Origin: a virus
IMG/VR virus record: IMGVR_UViG_3300037343_000524
Location: 1-41,827 of that record
Reading direction: 5' to 3' (one strand)
Length of the DNA: 41,827 nucleotides
The stretch's first letter is position 1. Each line of letters begins with the position of its first letter. The translations under genes were made by a program, and so were the position numbers. Positions 25,338-34,159 of this stretch are shown here, in pieces. The notes beneath the pieces are model-generated. The model did no database searches. It was not told the DNA's origin and was given only the letters and a program-made list of their open reading frames with translations.

Positions 25338-25562
25338 TCATTGGTCGCCGCGCACTCGGATCGCCTCGAACAGGCGCCGCAGGGCGAAGGAACGGCAGAT
25401 TGAGATGATGGTGAAAGCACCGGCCAGCTTGAGGTTCTGCGCGAGGGTCATGTGCATGCCGAAAACCGGGAATAGCAGTATCTGGCTCACCACGGCGATG
25501 CCATAGCCCAACACGACATTTGCCACGGACTCGGCGAGCGACATAGTGCGGGATTGCTTCAT
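25338..25562 (-). CDS. small inner-membrane protein, DUF7220-like
   Basis: A 74-residue protein starting MKQSRTMSLAESVANVVLGY, with two transmembrane helices (about residues 12-33 and 42-57) and a conserved basic C-terminus SFALRRLFEAIR. This pattern occurs in small proteins of plasmids and phages labelled DUF7220. Its ATG overlaps the upstream methyltransferase stop by four bases, so the two are co-expressed. Function unknown. Confidence 0.75.
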   Translation of the reverse strand: MKQSRTMSLAESVANVVLGYGIAVVSQILLFPVFGMHMTLAQNLKLAGAFTIISICRSFALRRLFEAIRVRGDQ

Positions 25563-26902
25563 GCCGCCACCTCATCAGGCGAAGATCGAAGCGCTCTCAT
25601 CCCCGTCATCATTTCCCACCGCCGCACGGCGACGTCGCAATAGACCGGGTCCAGTTCCATCGCGAAGCAGCGCCGCCCAGCGCGTTCGGCGGCGACGATC
25701 TGGGTGCCGGAGCCGCAGAAGGGTTCATAGATCAGGTCGCCCGGATCCGAAAATGCCGTCAGCACCGCCTCGACCAGCGCCACTGGAAACACGGCCGGGT
25801 GCGATCCTGCTGCGCCCAGCCCGCCTTTGTGGCGCATGATCCGGAACACCGAGTCCGGGATGCGATGGCTTTGAATCGCGTTGCCGGTGCCGGTTTTGGC
25901 GTGGACGGTGCCGTCGGCCCCGCGCAGCCCACCGCCGCCAAGGGTCTCGCCCGCGTGCTTGGAAGGGACGGTCTTGTGCGGTTTGCGGGGCGCGCGGTTG
26001 AAGTGGAAAATGAACTCGTGTGACGGGGCCAGGCGGCCGTTCCAGTCGCCCGGCAAGCCCGGGCCCTGATCCCAGACATACCAGCCAAAGCGTCGCCAGC
26101 CAGACCTGCGCATCCATTCGACCCATCCTTCCCAATAGGGTTGCCATTCGCTATCGCGGTGCACGAGGCCCAGATTGACCAGCAGTTGCGCATCGTCGGT
26201 GATTGGGGCTGTGGCAAACACGCCTTGCATCAGCGCATCCCAATCGCCGACCTTTTCCTTGGCCGCGCCGTAGTCGCGCTGCTGGGCGTATGGCGGCGAG
26301 GTGAACATCAGCGTGGCCTGCTCGCCCTGCATCAGCTTGGCGACAGCTAACGGATCGGTGGCGTCGCCGCAGCACAGCCGATGCTTGCCCAGCGCCCAGA
26401 TATCGCCCGGTTTGGTGATGGGTTCGGCCGGTGGCTCGGGAATGGTGTCGGCGGCATCGTCAGAAATAGCGGGGCGGTCGTCGGCGTCGGCCAGCAAGGC
26501 GTCCAGTTCATCCTCGGGGATCCCGATCAGCCCGAGGTCGAAATCCTCGGCCAAGAGCGCCTGCAACTCCTGCAGGAGCAGTGCCTCGTCCCAGCTGCCC
26601 AGCTCGGTTAATTTGTTGTCGGCGATGCGATAGGCCCGGCGCTGCGCCTCGGTCAGATGGCCGAGAATGATGACCGGTGCTTCGGACAGGCCAAGATGAG
26701 CTGCCGCTAGGATGCGACCATGGCCTGCGATCAACTCACCATCAGCCGCCACAAGCACTGGCACGGTCCAGCCGAACTCGGCCATGCTGGCGGCGATCTT
26801 CGCGACCTGATCAGCATCGTGGGTCTTGGCGTTGCGGGCGTAGGACTTCAGCCGAGCCAGCGGCCAATGTTCGATCCGGCCCGGCAGCAGGGGCGCGTTC
26901 AC
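25559..26902 (-). CDS. ParB-domain DNA methyltransferase (TSPPY type)
   Basis: A 447-residue fusion. Residues ~8-110 are a ParB/Srx-like domain (GELIAGHGRILAAAHLG, YRIADNKLTELGSWDE). Residues ~165-435 are a DNA methyltransferase with catalytic motif IV TSPPY (201-205) and, near the end, the SAM motif FCGSGT (395-400), the permuted beta-class order. TSPPY is more usual for N4-cytosine enzymes, but adenine modification is possible. No restriction partner is adjacent, so it is probably an orphan that shields phage DNA or marks control sites. It is a diverged paralogue of the next gene upstream and overlaps it by four bases. Confidence 0.88.
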   Translation of the reverse strand: MNAPLLPGRIEHWPLARLKSYARNAKTHDADQVAKIAASMAEFGWTVPVLVAADGELIAGHGRILAAAHLGLSEAPVIILGHLTEAQRRAYRIADNKLTELGSWDEALLLQELQALLAEDFDLGLIGIPEDELDALLADADDRPAISDDAADTIPEPPAEPITKPGDIWALGKHRLCCGDATDPLAVAKLMQGEQATLMFTSPPYAQQRDYGAAKEKVGDWDALMQGVFATAPITDDAQLLVNLGLVHRDSEWQPYWEGWVEWMRRSGWRRFGWYVWDQGPGLPGDWNGRLAPSHEFIFHFNRAPRKPHKTVPSKHAGETLGGGGLRGADGTVHAKTGTGNAIQSHRIPDSVFRIMRHKGGLGAAGSHPAVFPVALVEAVLTAFSDPGDLIYEPFCGSGTQIVAAERAGRRCFAMELDPVYCDVAVRRWEMMTGMRALRSSPDEVAA

Positions 26903-28158
26903 GCAGCGAGCCTCTTCGCCTTCAGCTCGGCGAAGGTCTCACCGGTTTCTGCCAGCACGGCATTGGCGCCAGTGAATTGCTGCCAGCGATCAATGGCAAC
27001 ATCGACATAGGCCGGGTTCAACTCGATCCCGAAACAGACACGACCAGTAGTTTCCGCCGCGATTAGCGTCGTGCCCGATCCCATGAAGGGCTCAAACACC
27101 GCTTGTCCGGGACTGGAGTTGTTCAGTATCGGGCGCCGCATGCATTCGACTGGCTTTTGGGTGCCGTGGACGGTGGCCGCATCCTGATCCTTGCCGGAGA
27201 TGTGCCACAGCGTCGTCTGCTTCCGGTCGCCCGCCCAATGGCCCTTGCCGGTCTTCTTTACCGCATACCAGCAGGGTTCGTGCTGCCAGTGATAATCGCC
27301 GCGGCTGAGGACGAGGCGGTCCTTGGCCCAGATGATTTGTGACCGCACGGCGAAACCCGCCGCAACCAGGCTTTCGGCCACGGTCGAGGAATGTAGAGCG
27401 CCATGCCAGACATAGGCAACATCGCCGGGAAACAGCGCCCAAGCCTCGCGCCAGTCGGCCCGATCGTCGTTCAGCACTTTGCCGGTGCGTTTGGTCTTGG
27501 CCGCCCCAGCCTGGTTGCGCCAGGACGGATCGTATTCCACGCCGTAGGGCGGGTCGGTCACCATCAGCAGCGGGCGAACATCACCCAGCAGGCGTCCGAC
27601 TACATCGGCGGATGTACTGTCGCCGCAGATCAGACGGTGCGATCCAAGTTGCCACAGATCGCCCGCAACCGACACCGGCGTGACTGGCAGTTCGGGAATG
27701 TCATCCTCGCCCTCCACCGCGCCGCCGTCCACCTGACCAGGATCGCGCAGCAGGGCGTCCAGATCCTCGTCGGTGATCCCCAGCAGCGACAGGTCGAAAT
27801 CCTCGGCCAGCAACCCCGCGATCTCGTCGCGCAGCATCGCCTCGTCCCATTCGCCCAGCTCGGTCAATTTATTGTCGGCGATCCGGTAGGCCCGGCGTTC
27901 GGCCTCGTCGAGGTGGCTGAGCCGGATCACCGGTACGTCCTTCAGCCCCAGCATCGCCGCCGCCAAGACCCGGCCATGGCCCGCAATCAGCTCGCCATCG
28001 TCGGCCACCATGCAGGGCACGGTCCAGCCGAACTTCGCCATGCTGGCGGCGATCTTCGCGACCTGGTCGGTGCCGTGGATCTTGGCGTTGCGGGCATAGG
28101 GGCGCAGCCGGTCGAGCGGCCAAGTCTCGATCTGGCTCGGTGCGAAGACCAGGTCCAT
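26899..28158 (-). CDS. ParB-domain DNA methyltransferase (DPPY type)
   Basis: A 419-residue protein with the same plan as its neighbour: ParB/Srx-like N-terminus (GELIAGHGRVLAAAMLG), then a methyltransferase with DPPY (202-205) and FMGSGT (358-363). DPPY and the WHISGKDQD/HGTQKPVE segments are typical of N6-adenine enzymes of the beta class. The N-terminal 130 residues closely match those of the other gene, whereas the middle differs, so the two probably recognise different sequences. It is the first gene of this leftward unit, about 90 bases downstream of a strong terminator. Confidence 0.88.
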   Translation of the reverse strand: MDLVFAPSQIETWPLDRLRPYARNAKIHGTDQVAKIAASMAKFGWTVPCMVADDGELIAGHGRVLAAAMLGLKDVPVIRLSHLDEAERRAYRIADNKLTELGEWDEAMLRDEIAGLLAEDFDLSLLGITDEDLDALLRDPGQVDGGAVEGEDDIPELPVTPVSVAGDLWQLGSHRLICGDSTSADVVGRLLGDVRPLLMVTDPPYGVEYDPSWRNQAGAAKTKRTGKVLNDDRADWREAWALFPGDVAYVWHGALHSSTVAESLVAAGFAVRSQIIWAKDRLVLSRGDYHWQHEPCWYAVKKTGKGHWAGDRKQTTLWHISGKDQDAATVHGTQKPVECMRRPILNNSSPGQAVFEPFMGSGTTLIAAETTGRVCFGIELNPAYVDVAIDRWQQFTGANAVLAETGETFAELKAKRLAA

Positions 28159-28248
28159 GGGTGGCTCTCTCGGGCAGGCGGACGTGCCGAAGCGCGCCGG
28201 GCAATGCCAGAGACACGATCAGGATCCGCGATGTGGGGGAAAAAGAAA

Positions 28249-28276
28249 GCGCCCGCGAGGGGTATCCTCCGGGCGC
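28249..28276 (-). terminator. strong leftward intrinsic terminator upstream of methyltransferase gene
   Basis: A GCGCCCG/CGGGCGC stem extends inward through GAGG/CCTC with a one-base bulge and a 5-nt loop. Read leftward it is followed by TTTCTTTTTCC. It faces transcription coming from 28300-28700, where no leftward protein gene is visible, so it must end a non-coding transcript or attenuate the methyltransferase operon. Confidence 0.7.
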
Positions 28277-28361
28277 AATTCTTCGATGATCAATAAATAG
28301 GTCAAGGGGGGCAGCTTTGTCAAATGAAAAAATGACGTGGATTCAATGACTTCTTACGGGG

Positions 28362-28519
28362 TGGCTTCCGCTGGCTGGCTTCCGGCGAGGTGGCTTCCAC
28401 AAACTGGCTTCTCTGGATTCCGAAAAGAATCCAGCGCGCCAAGATCGGGGTTCCGCAAGCCTTTGATAATGAGTCGCTTTTTTCAAAATCGAGCGTCAGG
28501 TGGATTCCGCCTGGATTCC
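28362..28519. repeat. cluster of TGGCTTCC/TGGATTCC repeats in a non-coding region
   Basis: TGGCTTCC occurs at 28362, 28376 and 28391, with a TGGCTTCT variant at 28405, at 14-15 base spacing. TGGATTCC follows at 28414, 28501 and 28512. A hairpin GGATTC-N6-GAATCC lies at 28415-28432. The whole 28159-28700 stretch has no convincing protein gene. The repeats could bind a regulator or be part of an RNA transcribed leftward toward the terminator at 28249. Confidence 0.55.
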
Positions 28520-28700
28520 CCGGTGAAACTGCCTGTCGCTAGCGAAATGCCGCGCTGCGCCCCCCCGCATACGTTTGGGGCCGGGGAGGAACCATGCCGT
28601 GGGGGGATCGTGTCGGATCCGCCCAAAGCGGATATTCAACTCTTGCGTGATCACCAGTCTGCGTAGCATGATCCCCCTGCAATTATTGTGAGGTTTTGGC

Positions 28701-29636
28701 TTGCCACAGATTAACAAGACCCTTGAATACCGTCGCGCCCGTTTCAACACCCCTGGTCAAAATCTCGAGCAACTGACGCGGCAGGCGTGGGGGCAGTTCG
28801 CCACCCATGTGGATCGCGCAGTCAACGGAAGTAACCATGCCACTGTCGCGGGGATGCGTGGGCGTGATGAAGGGGGTCTTGGGTTCTCGGTGCATGGCGC
28901 TCGCTTCAACGATGGACAGGGTGTCGGCACGATCCCTATGGTCCCGGCGGCAGAAGTTGATCTAGGCGAGCGGCAACCTAACGCTGGCGAGAACTTTGTG
29001 AACTCGGATTTCCTCGCGTTGATCCGTGGGAATCATGTGATCTGCCTCAACTGTGGCCGCAATGGTGGTGCGCTGCGCGGCTATCTGTCGGCGCTCTTCA
29101 AGAAAGCCGGGCTTCCGGTTGACGCCCAGCAATTCGAGCTGGTTCGAGTTGGCAATCCAAAGAACCTTGCAGTGATCGAAGCTGTTGGCGTTAGGAGTAT
29201 TGACCTCAAGGTGAGCATCGCTGAGGCAACTGCCGATGAAATCATCGACGGGCCGGCTGGTGGCGGGACATGGAAAAACGCTGTGAAGAAGATCGGTGAA
29301 GCCTTCCTCGGCCTGACCGAGAAAGATGCCGAGTTGCAGCAGTTGCGTGAAGCGGAGCAGGGCTCTGTTACCGTTTCGATCAATGTGGACAAACGCGATG
29401 TCACTTCTGCGCCCCACGGCCTCGATCACCTCGCAAGCGAATTTGTGGAGGACGAGGAAGCCGATGGCTATATTATCCACCTGCGCGACAACACAAAAAT
29501 CACGCCGCACGAAATCACTGTCAGAAAGCCCGTAAAGCTGGAAGCGCATGCAAACTCCGTTAGCGTCTTCCAAGCGTGGGACGCCATGCGCGAATTTATG
29601 GGCGAACTTGCGGAAAACGGCCAATTGGAGGCATGA
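28701..29636 (+). CDS. unrecognised soluble protein, first gene of a two-gene membrane system
   Basis: A 311-residue protein starting at TTG with a GTGAGG site upstream. No family was recognised. Visible features: an N-terminal basic segment (TLEYRRARFN), a central region with SDFLALIRGNHVICLNCGRN and a following RGYLSALFKKAGL, then an acidic helical C-terminal half with DVTSAPHGLDHLASEFVEDE. It has no signal peptide or membrane segment. Seven bases later begins a four-helix membrane protein, so the two form an operon. A cytosolic sensor plus membrane effector pair of this size recalls lambda RexA/RexB and, in reversed order, Kiwa KwaB/KwaA, but this is an analogy of layout, not homology. It lies between phage methyltransferases and a type I restriction system. 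Confidence 0.7.
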   Translation: MPQINKTLEYRRARFNTPGQNLEQLTRQAWGQFATHVDRAVNGSNHATVAGMRGRDEGGLGFSVHGARFNDGQGVGTIPMVPAAEVDLGERQPNAGENFVNSDFLALIRGNHVICLNCGRNGGALRGYLSALFKKAGLPVDAQQFELVRVGNPKNLAVIEAVGVRSIDLKVSIAEATADEIIDGPAGGGTWKNAVKKIGEAFLGLTEKDAELQQLREAEQGSVTVSINVDKRDVTSAPHGLDHLASEFVEDEEADGYIIHLRDNTKITPHEITVRKPVKLEAHANSVSVFQAWDAMREFMGELAENGQLEA

Positions 29637-29643
29637 AGCGGGG

Positions 29644-30189
29644 ATGGCTGCCAAATCGGGCAATCAAGACTGGTGGCGGATCGGCAAACTCGCCGGGGCC
29701 ATCGTCGTGTCTTGTGCGGTTGGCTATCTTTTTCAGCCGATGGTCGCGCACAACACCAACGCGGTGAATACGGTTGTCACGATTTTCTCGATCCTCGCGG
29801 GGTTTCTTATCGCGGTTATCACTCTTATTGCTGAACCAACCCTGAAACAGGCGAAGAACTGGCAGGAGCTCCAATTGATGAAAAAGACGGTGCAGCGAAA
29901 GCTGTTCCGTCAGAAGCTGCTGTTCTTCCTCTATCTGATTACCCTCGGCGTGGCCTTGGGCACGTTTCTTGTGCCCGATGCGCAGACTGAATTGCGGCGG
30001 TGGCTGGAAACCATATTCCTTGGCCTTGCGACCTTTGTTTTTCTCGCTTCATTCGATCTGCCCGGATCACTGATGAAAATCCAGATGGAGCGATATGAGG
30101 CTGAAATGGACGCAACGAAACCGCAGGTTTTGAAAGACGCCGCCAAAGCCGCAGCCGATGCAGCCAACAAAGCGGACGCGTCCAAGTAA
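29644..30189 (+). CDS. four-helix membrane protein, second gene of the pair
   Basis: A 181-residue protein with four predicted transmembrane helices (about residues 13-31, 41-63, 87-109 and 120-138), a basic loop between helices 2 and 3 (KKTVQRKLFRQK) and a helical, Ala/Lys-rich cytosolic tail. The start at 29644 is preceded by GAAGCGGGG; the longer frame back to 29548 overlaps the first gene. A small four-helix protein downstream of a soluble partner fits a membrane-perturbing effector such as RexB, but no motif proves it. It ends about 80 bases before the convergent hsdR gene. Confidence 0.75.
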   Translation: MAAKSGNQDWWRIGKLAGAIVVSCAVGYLFQPMVAHNTNAVNTVVTIFSILAGFLIAVITLIAEPTLKQAKNWQELQLMKKTVQRKLFRQKLLFFLYLITLGVALGTFLVPDAQTELRRWLETIFLGLATFVFLASFDLPGSLMKIQMERYEAEMDATKPQVLKDAAKAAADAANKADASK

Positions 30190-30236
30190 CATTTCGCTCG
30201 GCTGATCTCTCTTCCAGCGCTCGCTGCGACCGCTAT

Positions 30237-30262
30237 GACGGGCTGCCGTCTGACCGTTTTTC
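30237..30262 (+). terminator. weak candidate terminator between convergent genes
   Basis: GACGG/CCGTC with a 4-nt loop at 30237-30250 is followed after five bases by a run of five T and then CCCTTTT. It would end the two-gene unit before hsdR. The short stem and the gap before the T run make it uncertain. Confidence 0.35.
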
Positions 30263-30272
30263 GCCCTTTTCG

Positions 30273-33149
30273 TCATATCCCGCCTAACCCATCATCAAAC
30301 GTCGCGACCAACCCAAGCAGCTTATCGATGATCCGCTCGGTGATTTTCTTGCGTTCCAGGATCTTGGGCTTTTGCTCAAGTGCATCAATAACGGCTTCGC
30401 GCAGGGGCGGTTTTCCGGTGAACTGATAATCTTCCACTAGACGCTGGAACGTAGCCGGTGGGATGCCCTCGTCGGCGCAAACGGCTTCCATCGCCTTGAC
30501 CCGCTCGTCGTTCCAGAAGGCCAGAAAAGTCTCTTCGACACTGGCACCGCTATCCTGTGCCTTCAGCATGTGCTGTTCGATGAACCGCTCAATCAAATCA
30601 CGCTTGCTGCGCAACTGCGCCTCTGAACCAAGCATGTCCATCACCAACTTGCGTTTGCGCGCGCTTTCATCGCGCTGGGCGGCATCCAGGCTGTTGGCAT
30701 CCCGCGATACTTCGGCCAGCAGACCGAGGATATAGGCGACGTTGATTTCATCGCGCTGGATCAGCTCGAGTTCGAAATCAACCTCGTCGATGATCGACAC
30801 GGCCTCGGTTTCCTTTGCCCGCTTCGTCCGGTCATAGATGTCGAGGTACTTGCTTTTGTAATCTTCGAACTGCTGTGGTTCGAGGGTCAGGTCATCGGGG
30901 CTGAACTGCGTGAAGCTGCCCAGCACGTTACGGACGCGGATCAACTCGCGGAACGCCTGCACGAAGGCCAGCATTTCTCCCTCGGTTTGTAGATCGTTCA
31001 CGCTGTCGACGTCCGGTGCGATTTCCAGAAGCTTTGCGACGGCCGCGTTGAACTGTGCGACATATTCCTCGTAGGGGGCCATCAAGACGGTTTCGATGGC
31101 ATCCTTGTTGGAAAACAGCGTGATCGCCTCGTCCGTCTTGGTCTTCAGGTTCCGGAAGCAGACGATGTTGCCTTGGGATTTGACCTGGCCGAGGACGCGG
31201 TTGGTGCGCGAAAACGCCTGGATCAGCCCGTGGTACCGCAGGTTCTTGTCGACGTAGAGAGTGTTCAGTTTCTTCGCATCGAAGCCGGTCAGGAACATGT
31301 TGACCACCAGAAGGATGTCGACGCGGTCCTTGTCCTGAAAGTCGCGCCTCTCGCGCTCCTTCATCCGCTTGGCGATGTCCTTGTAATAGTTGTAAAAGCT
31401 GTGGCTGTCCTTCGTTGAATAGGCGGTCTGGTACATCGCGTTGTAGTCGGCGATGAACCGATCCAGCTTTTCGCGGGTGTGCACGTTGACCGGCTTTTCC
31501 ACGCCGATGTTGAAATCGGGATCGCCGATCATGCCGTCGGCATCGGCATCTTCTTCGTTGGCCGTGTATGTGAAAATCGTCGCAACGCGCAGATCGTGCT
31601 CACCCGCGTCGCGGCGCCGTTTGAGGGTTTCGTAATAGGTGATCAGCGCATCGACGGAACTGACGCACAGCATCGCGCTGAACTGGCGGTTGTGGGTCTT
31701 GCGATCATGGTTCTGGATGATCCAGTCCACGACACCGTTGATACGGTCGGGGTGGTCGAAGAATTCCTTGATGTTGATGCCTGCGACCTCTTCGTCGATC
31801 AAGCTGCCATCTTTGCGCTTCAGCTTGCCCCAGTATTCAACCGAAAACCGCAGAACGTTCTCATCGCTGATCGCGTCGGTGATGACATACTTGTGCAGGC
31901 AGTCGCCGAACAGATCCTTGGTGGTGCGCTTCGCCATCGCATTTTCGGCAAAGATCGGCGTGCCGGTGAAACCGAACATCTGCGCGCGGCTGAAGAAGGC
32001 AACGATGCGCTTGTGGGTCTGGCCGAATTGTGAGCGATGGCATTCGTCGAAGATGAACACGACCCGCTCGTCCTTCACCGCCTGCAGAGGCCCTTCGAAC
32101 TTGTCGCGGGAAATGGCCGTGTTCAGTTTCTGGATGGTGGTGACGATCAGCTTGTGATCGCCTGCCAGCTGCTTGACCAGCGCACGGGTGTTGTCCGTGC
32201 CATCGACCGAGCCGTCGCTGAAATGGTTGAATTCCTTGGTGGTTTGGTAGTCCAGGTCGCTGCGGTCGACAACGAAGACGACCTTATGGACCTTCGGGTT
32301 CTCGATCAGCACCTGCGCTGCCTTGAAACTGGTCAGCGTCTTGCCCGAACCGGTCGTGTGCCAGATGTAGCCATTCTTGCGCCCGGCCTTCACCCGCTCA
32401 ACAATCGCCTCGACCGCGAAATACTGATAGGGTCGCAGCACCATTAGCACCTTGTTGCTTTCGTGCAGGACGATGTATTTGCTGATCATCTTCGACGCAT
32501 GGCACTTCTCGAGGAAGGCGTCGGCAAAGGCGTCAAGCTGGGTGACCAGCTTGTTTTCGACATCTGCCCAGAAGAAGGTCTGGTTGAAATCCTGATCGCG
32601 GTTGTTGGCGTAGTACTTCGTGTTCACGCCGTTCGAGATGACGAACAGCTGCACATACTGGAACAGGCCATGGTCCGACCAATAGGAATGGCGCTGATAG
32701 CGGTTGACCTGGTGGAACGCCTCCTTCAGCTCCATGCCGCGGCGCTTCAGCTCCACCTGGATCAGGGGCAGGCCGTTGATCAGCAGCGTAACGTCATAGC
32801 GGTTCTTGTAGCTGCCCTCTTGGGTGACTTGCGACGTGACCTGATACCGGTTGCGGCACCATTCTTCGGTGTTCAGGAACTGAATATAAGCGGTGGTGCC
32901 ATCGTCGCGGGGCAGGGCCATGCGGTCGCGCAGGATCTTGGCCTTGTCGAAGACGTTGCCCTTGTCGAGGTGGTTCAGCACGCGGGTGAATTCGGCGTCC
33001 GACAGACTGACGGCATTATGTGCTTCTAGTTGCGCCTTCAGGTTCGCGCGCAGCCCAGCGCCGTCAGTGATTGTGACGGGGTCCCAGCCAAGGCTGTGCA
33101 GGCGTTTGATCAGGCCGGATTCAAGCTGCGCTTCGGACTGGACGCTCAT
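30273..33149 (-). CDS. hsdR: type I restriction enzyme, R subunit
   Basis: A 958-residue motor-nuclease. The N-terminal nuclease has the PD-(D/E)xK signature RYDVTLLIN (Asp119) and QVELK (Glu133, Lys135). The helicase core shows Walker A TGSGKT (266-271), motif II DECH (368-371) and motif III GFTGTPIF, followed by a second RecA lobe and a helical C-terminus that docks on the methyltransferase. It translocates DNA and cuts at a distance when target sites are unmethylated. It overlaps the rhuM-like gene by four bases and is the last gene of the leftward operon. All key residues appear intact. Confidence 0.93.
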   Translation of the reverse strand: MSVQSEAQLESGLIKRLHSLGWDPVTITDGAGLRANLKAQLEAHNAVSLSDAEFTRVLNHLDKGNVFDKAKILRDRMALPRDDGTTAYIQFLNTEEWCRNRYQVTSQVTQEGSYKNRYDVTLLINGLPLIQVELKRRGMELKEAFHQVNRYQRHSYWSDHGLFQYVQLFVISNGVNTKYYANNRDQDFNQTFFWADVENKLVTQLDAFADAFLEKCHASKMISKYIVLHESNKVLMVLRPYQYFAVEAIVERVKAGRKNGYIWHTTGSGKTLTSFKAAQVLIENPKVHKVVFVVDRSDLDYQTTKEFNHFSDGSVDGTDNTRALVKQLAGDHKLIVTTIQKLNTAISRDKFEGPLQAVKDERVVFIFDECHRSQFGQTHKRIVAFFSRAQMFGFTGTPIFAENAMAKRTTKDLFGDCLHKYVITDAISDENVLRFSVEYWGKLKRKDGSLIDEEVAGINIKEFFDHPDRINGVVDWIIQNHDRKTHNRQFSAMLCVSSVDALITYYETLKRRRDAGEHDLRVATIFTYTANEEDADADGMIGDPDFNIGVEKPVNVHTREKLDRFIADYNAMYQTAYSTKDSHSFYNYYKDIAKRMKERERRDFQDKDRVDILLVVNMFLTGFDAKKLNTLYVDKNLRYHGLIQAFSRTNRVLGQVKSQGNIVCFRNLKTKTDEAITLFSNKDAIETVLMAPYEEYVAQFNAAVAKLLEIAPDVDSVNDLQTEGEMLAFVQAFRELIRVRNVLGSFTQFSPDDLTLEPQQFEDYKSKYLDIYDRTKRAKETEAVSIIDEVDFELELIQRDEINVAYILGLLAEVSRDANSLDAAQRDESARKRKLVMDMLGSEAQLRSKRDLIERFIEQHMLKAQDSGASVEETFLAFWNDERVKAMEAVCADEGIPPATFQRLVEDYQFTGKPPLREAVIDALEQKPKILERKKITERIIDKLLGLVATFDDGLGGI

Positions 33150-34150
33150 GTCTTGCCCCGGTCGCGGGACAAATCCTTGGCCAGCGCCTCGATCGCGGCA
33201 AGGTCATCCGTGTCGGCCTGCATTGCATCTGCCTGCTTTCGGGCGGCATCGAAAACCGCAAAACGGTCGGCGGCCAGTTGTTGCGCCACGTCCATGCGCA
33301 GTTTGCCCGCGTGGGTCAGCACTTCGCGGTCGTTGAACTTTAAGAACGCGTCCAGCTTTTCGGCCCACATGGCCATTGTTACCGGGGCGCGGCGGCGGGC
33401 CTGATCTTCGGCAAAATCCAGATACATCGTGACGATGCGGTTCAGCTCGTCCACCTCCTCGGCGCGCAGGTAGTTCTTGCTGGTGCCAACATCGCCCTTC
33501 CGCACGATGCCGCCCTTCCAACTGGTCAGGCCCATGTTCTGCGCTGTAGGATTGGCGCGGGCGGCAATGATCTCGGCCGCCGTCTGGCCGGTCACGGCCC
33601 AAAGCATCTTGTTCTGCACCTTCTGGAAGAACAGCTGTGCTGCGTCCGATCCCTTGTCGTAATCCACGGCGGTGGTGAACAGATCCTTCACCTTCTGGTA
33701 GAACCGCTTTTCCGAGGCGCGGATGTCGCGGATGCGCGCCAGCCATTCGTCGAAATAGTCCCACTGCTCCGCCGCCTTCAGCTTTGCGTCGTCCATCGCA
33801 AAGCCCTTGACCAGATATTCCTGCAAGACGGTGCCCGCCCAGCGCCTGAACTGCACGCCGCGTCGGGACCGGACGCGGAAGCCCACAGCGAGGATGGCGT
33901 CCAGGTTGTAGGTCAGCGTCGAGTAGGTCTTGCCATCGGCGGCAGGTATCAAGGATTCCTTGACAACTGAATCGGCCACCAGCTCGCCGTCCGCAAAGAT
34001 GTTCCGCAGGTGCAGGCTGACGTTCTGCTTCGATGTGTCGAACAGAGCGGCCATTTCCGTCTGGGTCAACCAGACGGTTCCGTCCATCGCTCGCAAGCTG
34101 ATCTGCGCGGCACCATCTTCGGTCTGATACAGGATCACTTCGCCGGTCAT
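33146..34150 (-). CDS. rhuM: RhuM-family protein inside the hsd operon
   Basis: A 334-residue protein of the RhuM family: YQTEDGAAQISLRAMDGTVW, LTQTEMAALFDTSKQNVSLH (a DNA-binding-like segment) and YNLDAILAVGFRVRSRRGVQ are the diagnostic N-terminal blocks. RhuM proteins are often encoded within type I restriction operons and near toxin-type genes; their biochemical role is not settled. The start at 34150 has a GAGG site. It sits between hsdS and hsdR and overlaps hsdR by four bases, so it is translated with the restriction system. Confidence 0.85.
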   Translation of the reverse strand: MTGEVILYQTEDGAAQISLRAMDGTVWLTQTEMAALFDTSKQNVSLHLRNIFADGELVADSVVKESLIPAADGKTYSTLTYNLDAILAVGFRVRSRRGVQFRRWAGTVLQEYLVKGFAMDDAKLKAAEQWDYFDEWLARIRDIRASEKRFYQKVKDLFTTAVDYDKGSDAAQLFFQKVQNKMLWAVTGQTAAEIIAARANPTAQNMGLTSWKGGIVRKGDVGTSKNYLRAEEVDELNRIVTMYLDFAEDQARRRAPVTMAMWAEKLDAFLKFNDREVLTHAGKLRMDVAQQLAADRFAVFDAARKQADAMQADTDDLAAIEALAKDLSRDRGKT

Positions 34151-34159
34151 GCCCACCCT

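Noticed and set aside
28496-28750. Leftward open frame of 84 codons in the 28159-28700 region
   Set aside because: It overlaps the start of the rightward 28701 gene, lacks a ribosome binding site and has an Arg-rich composition typical of chance frames.
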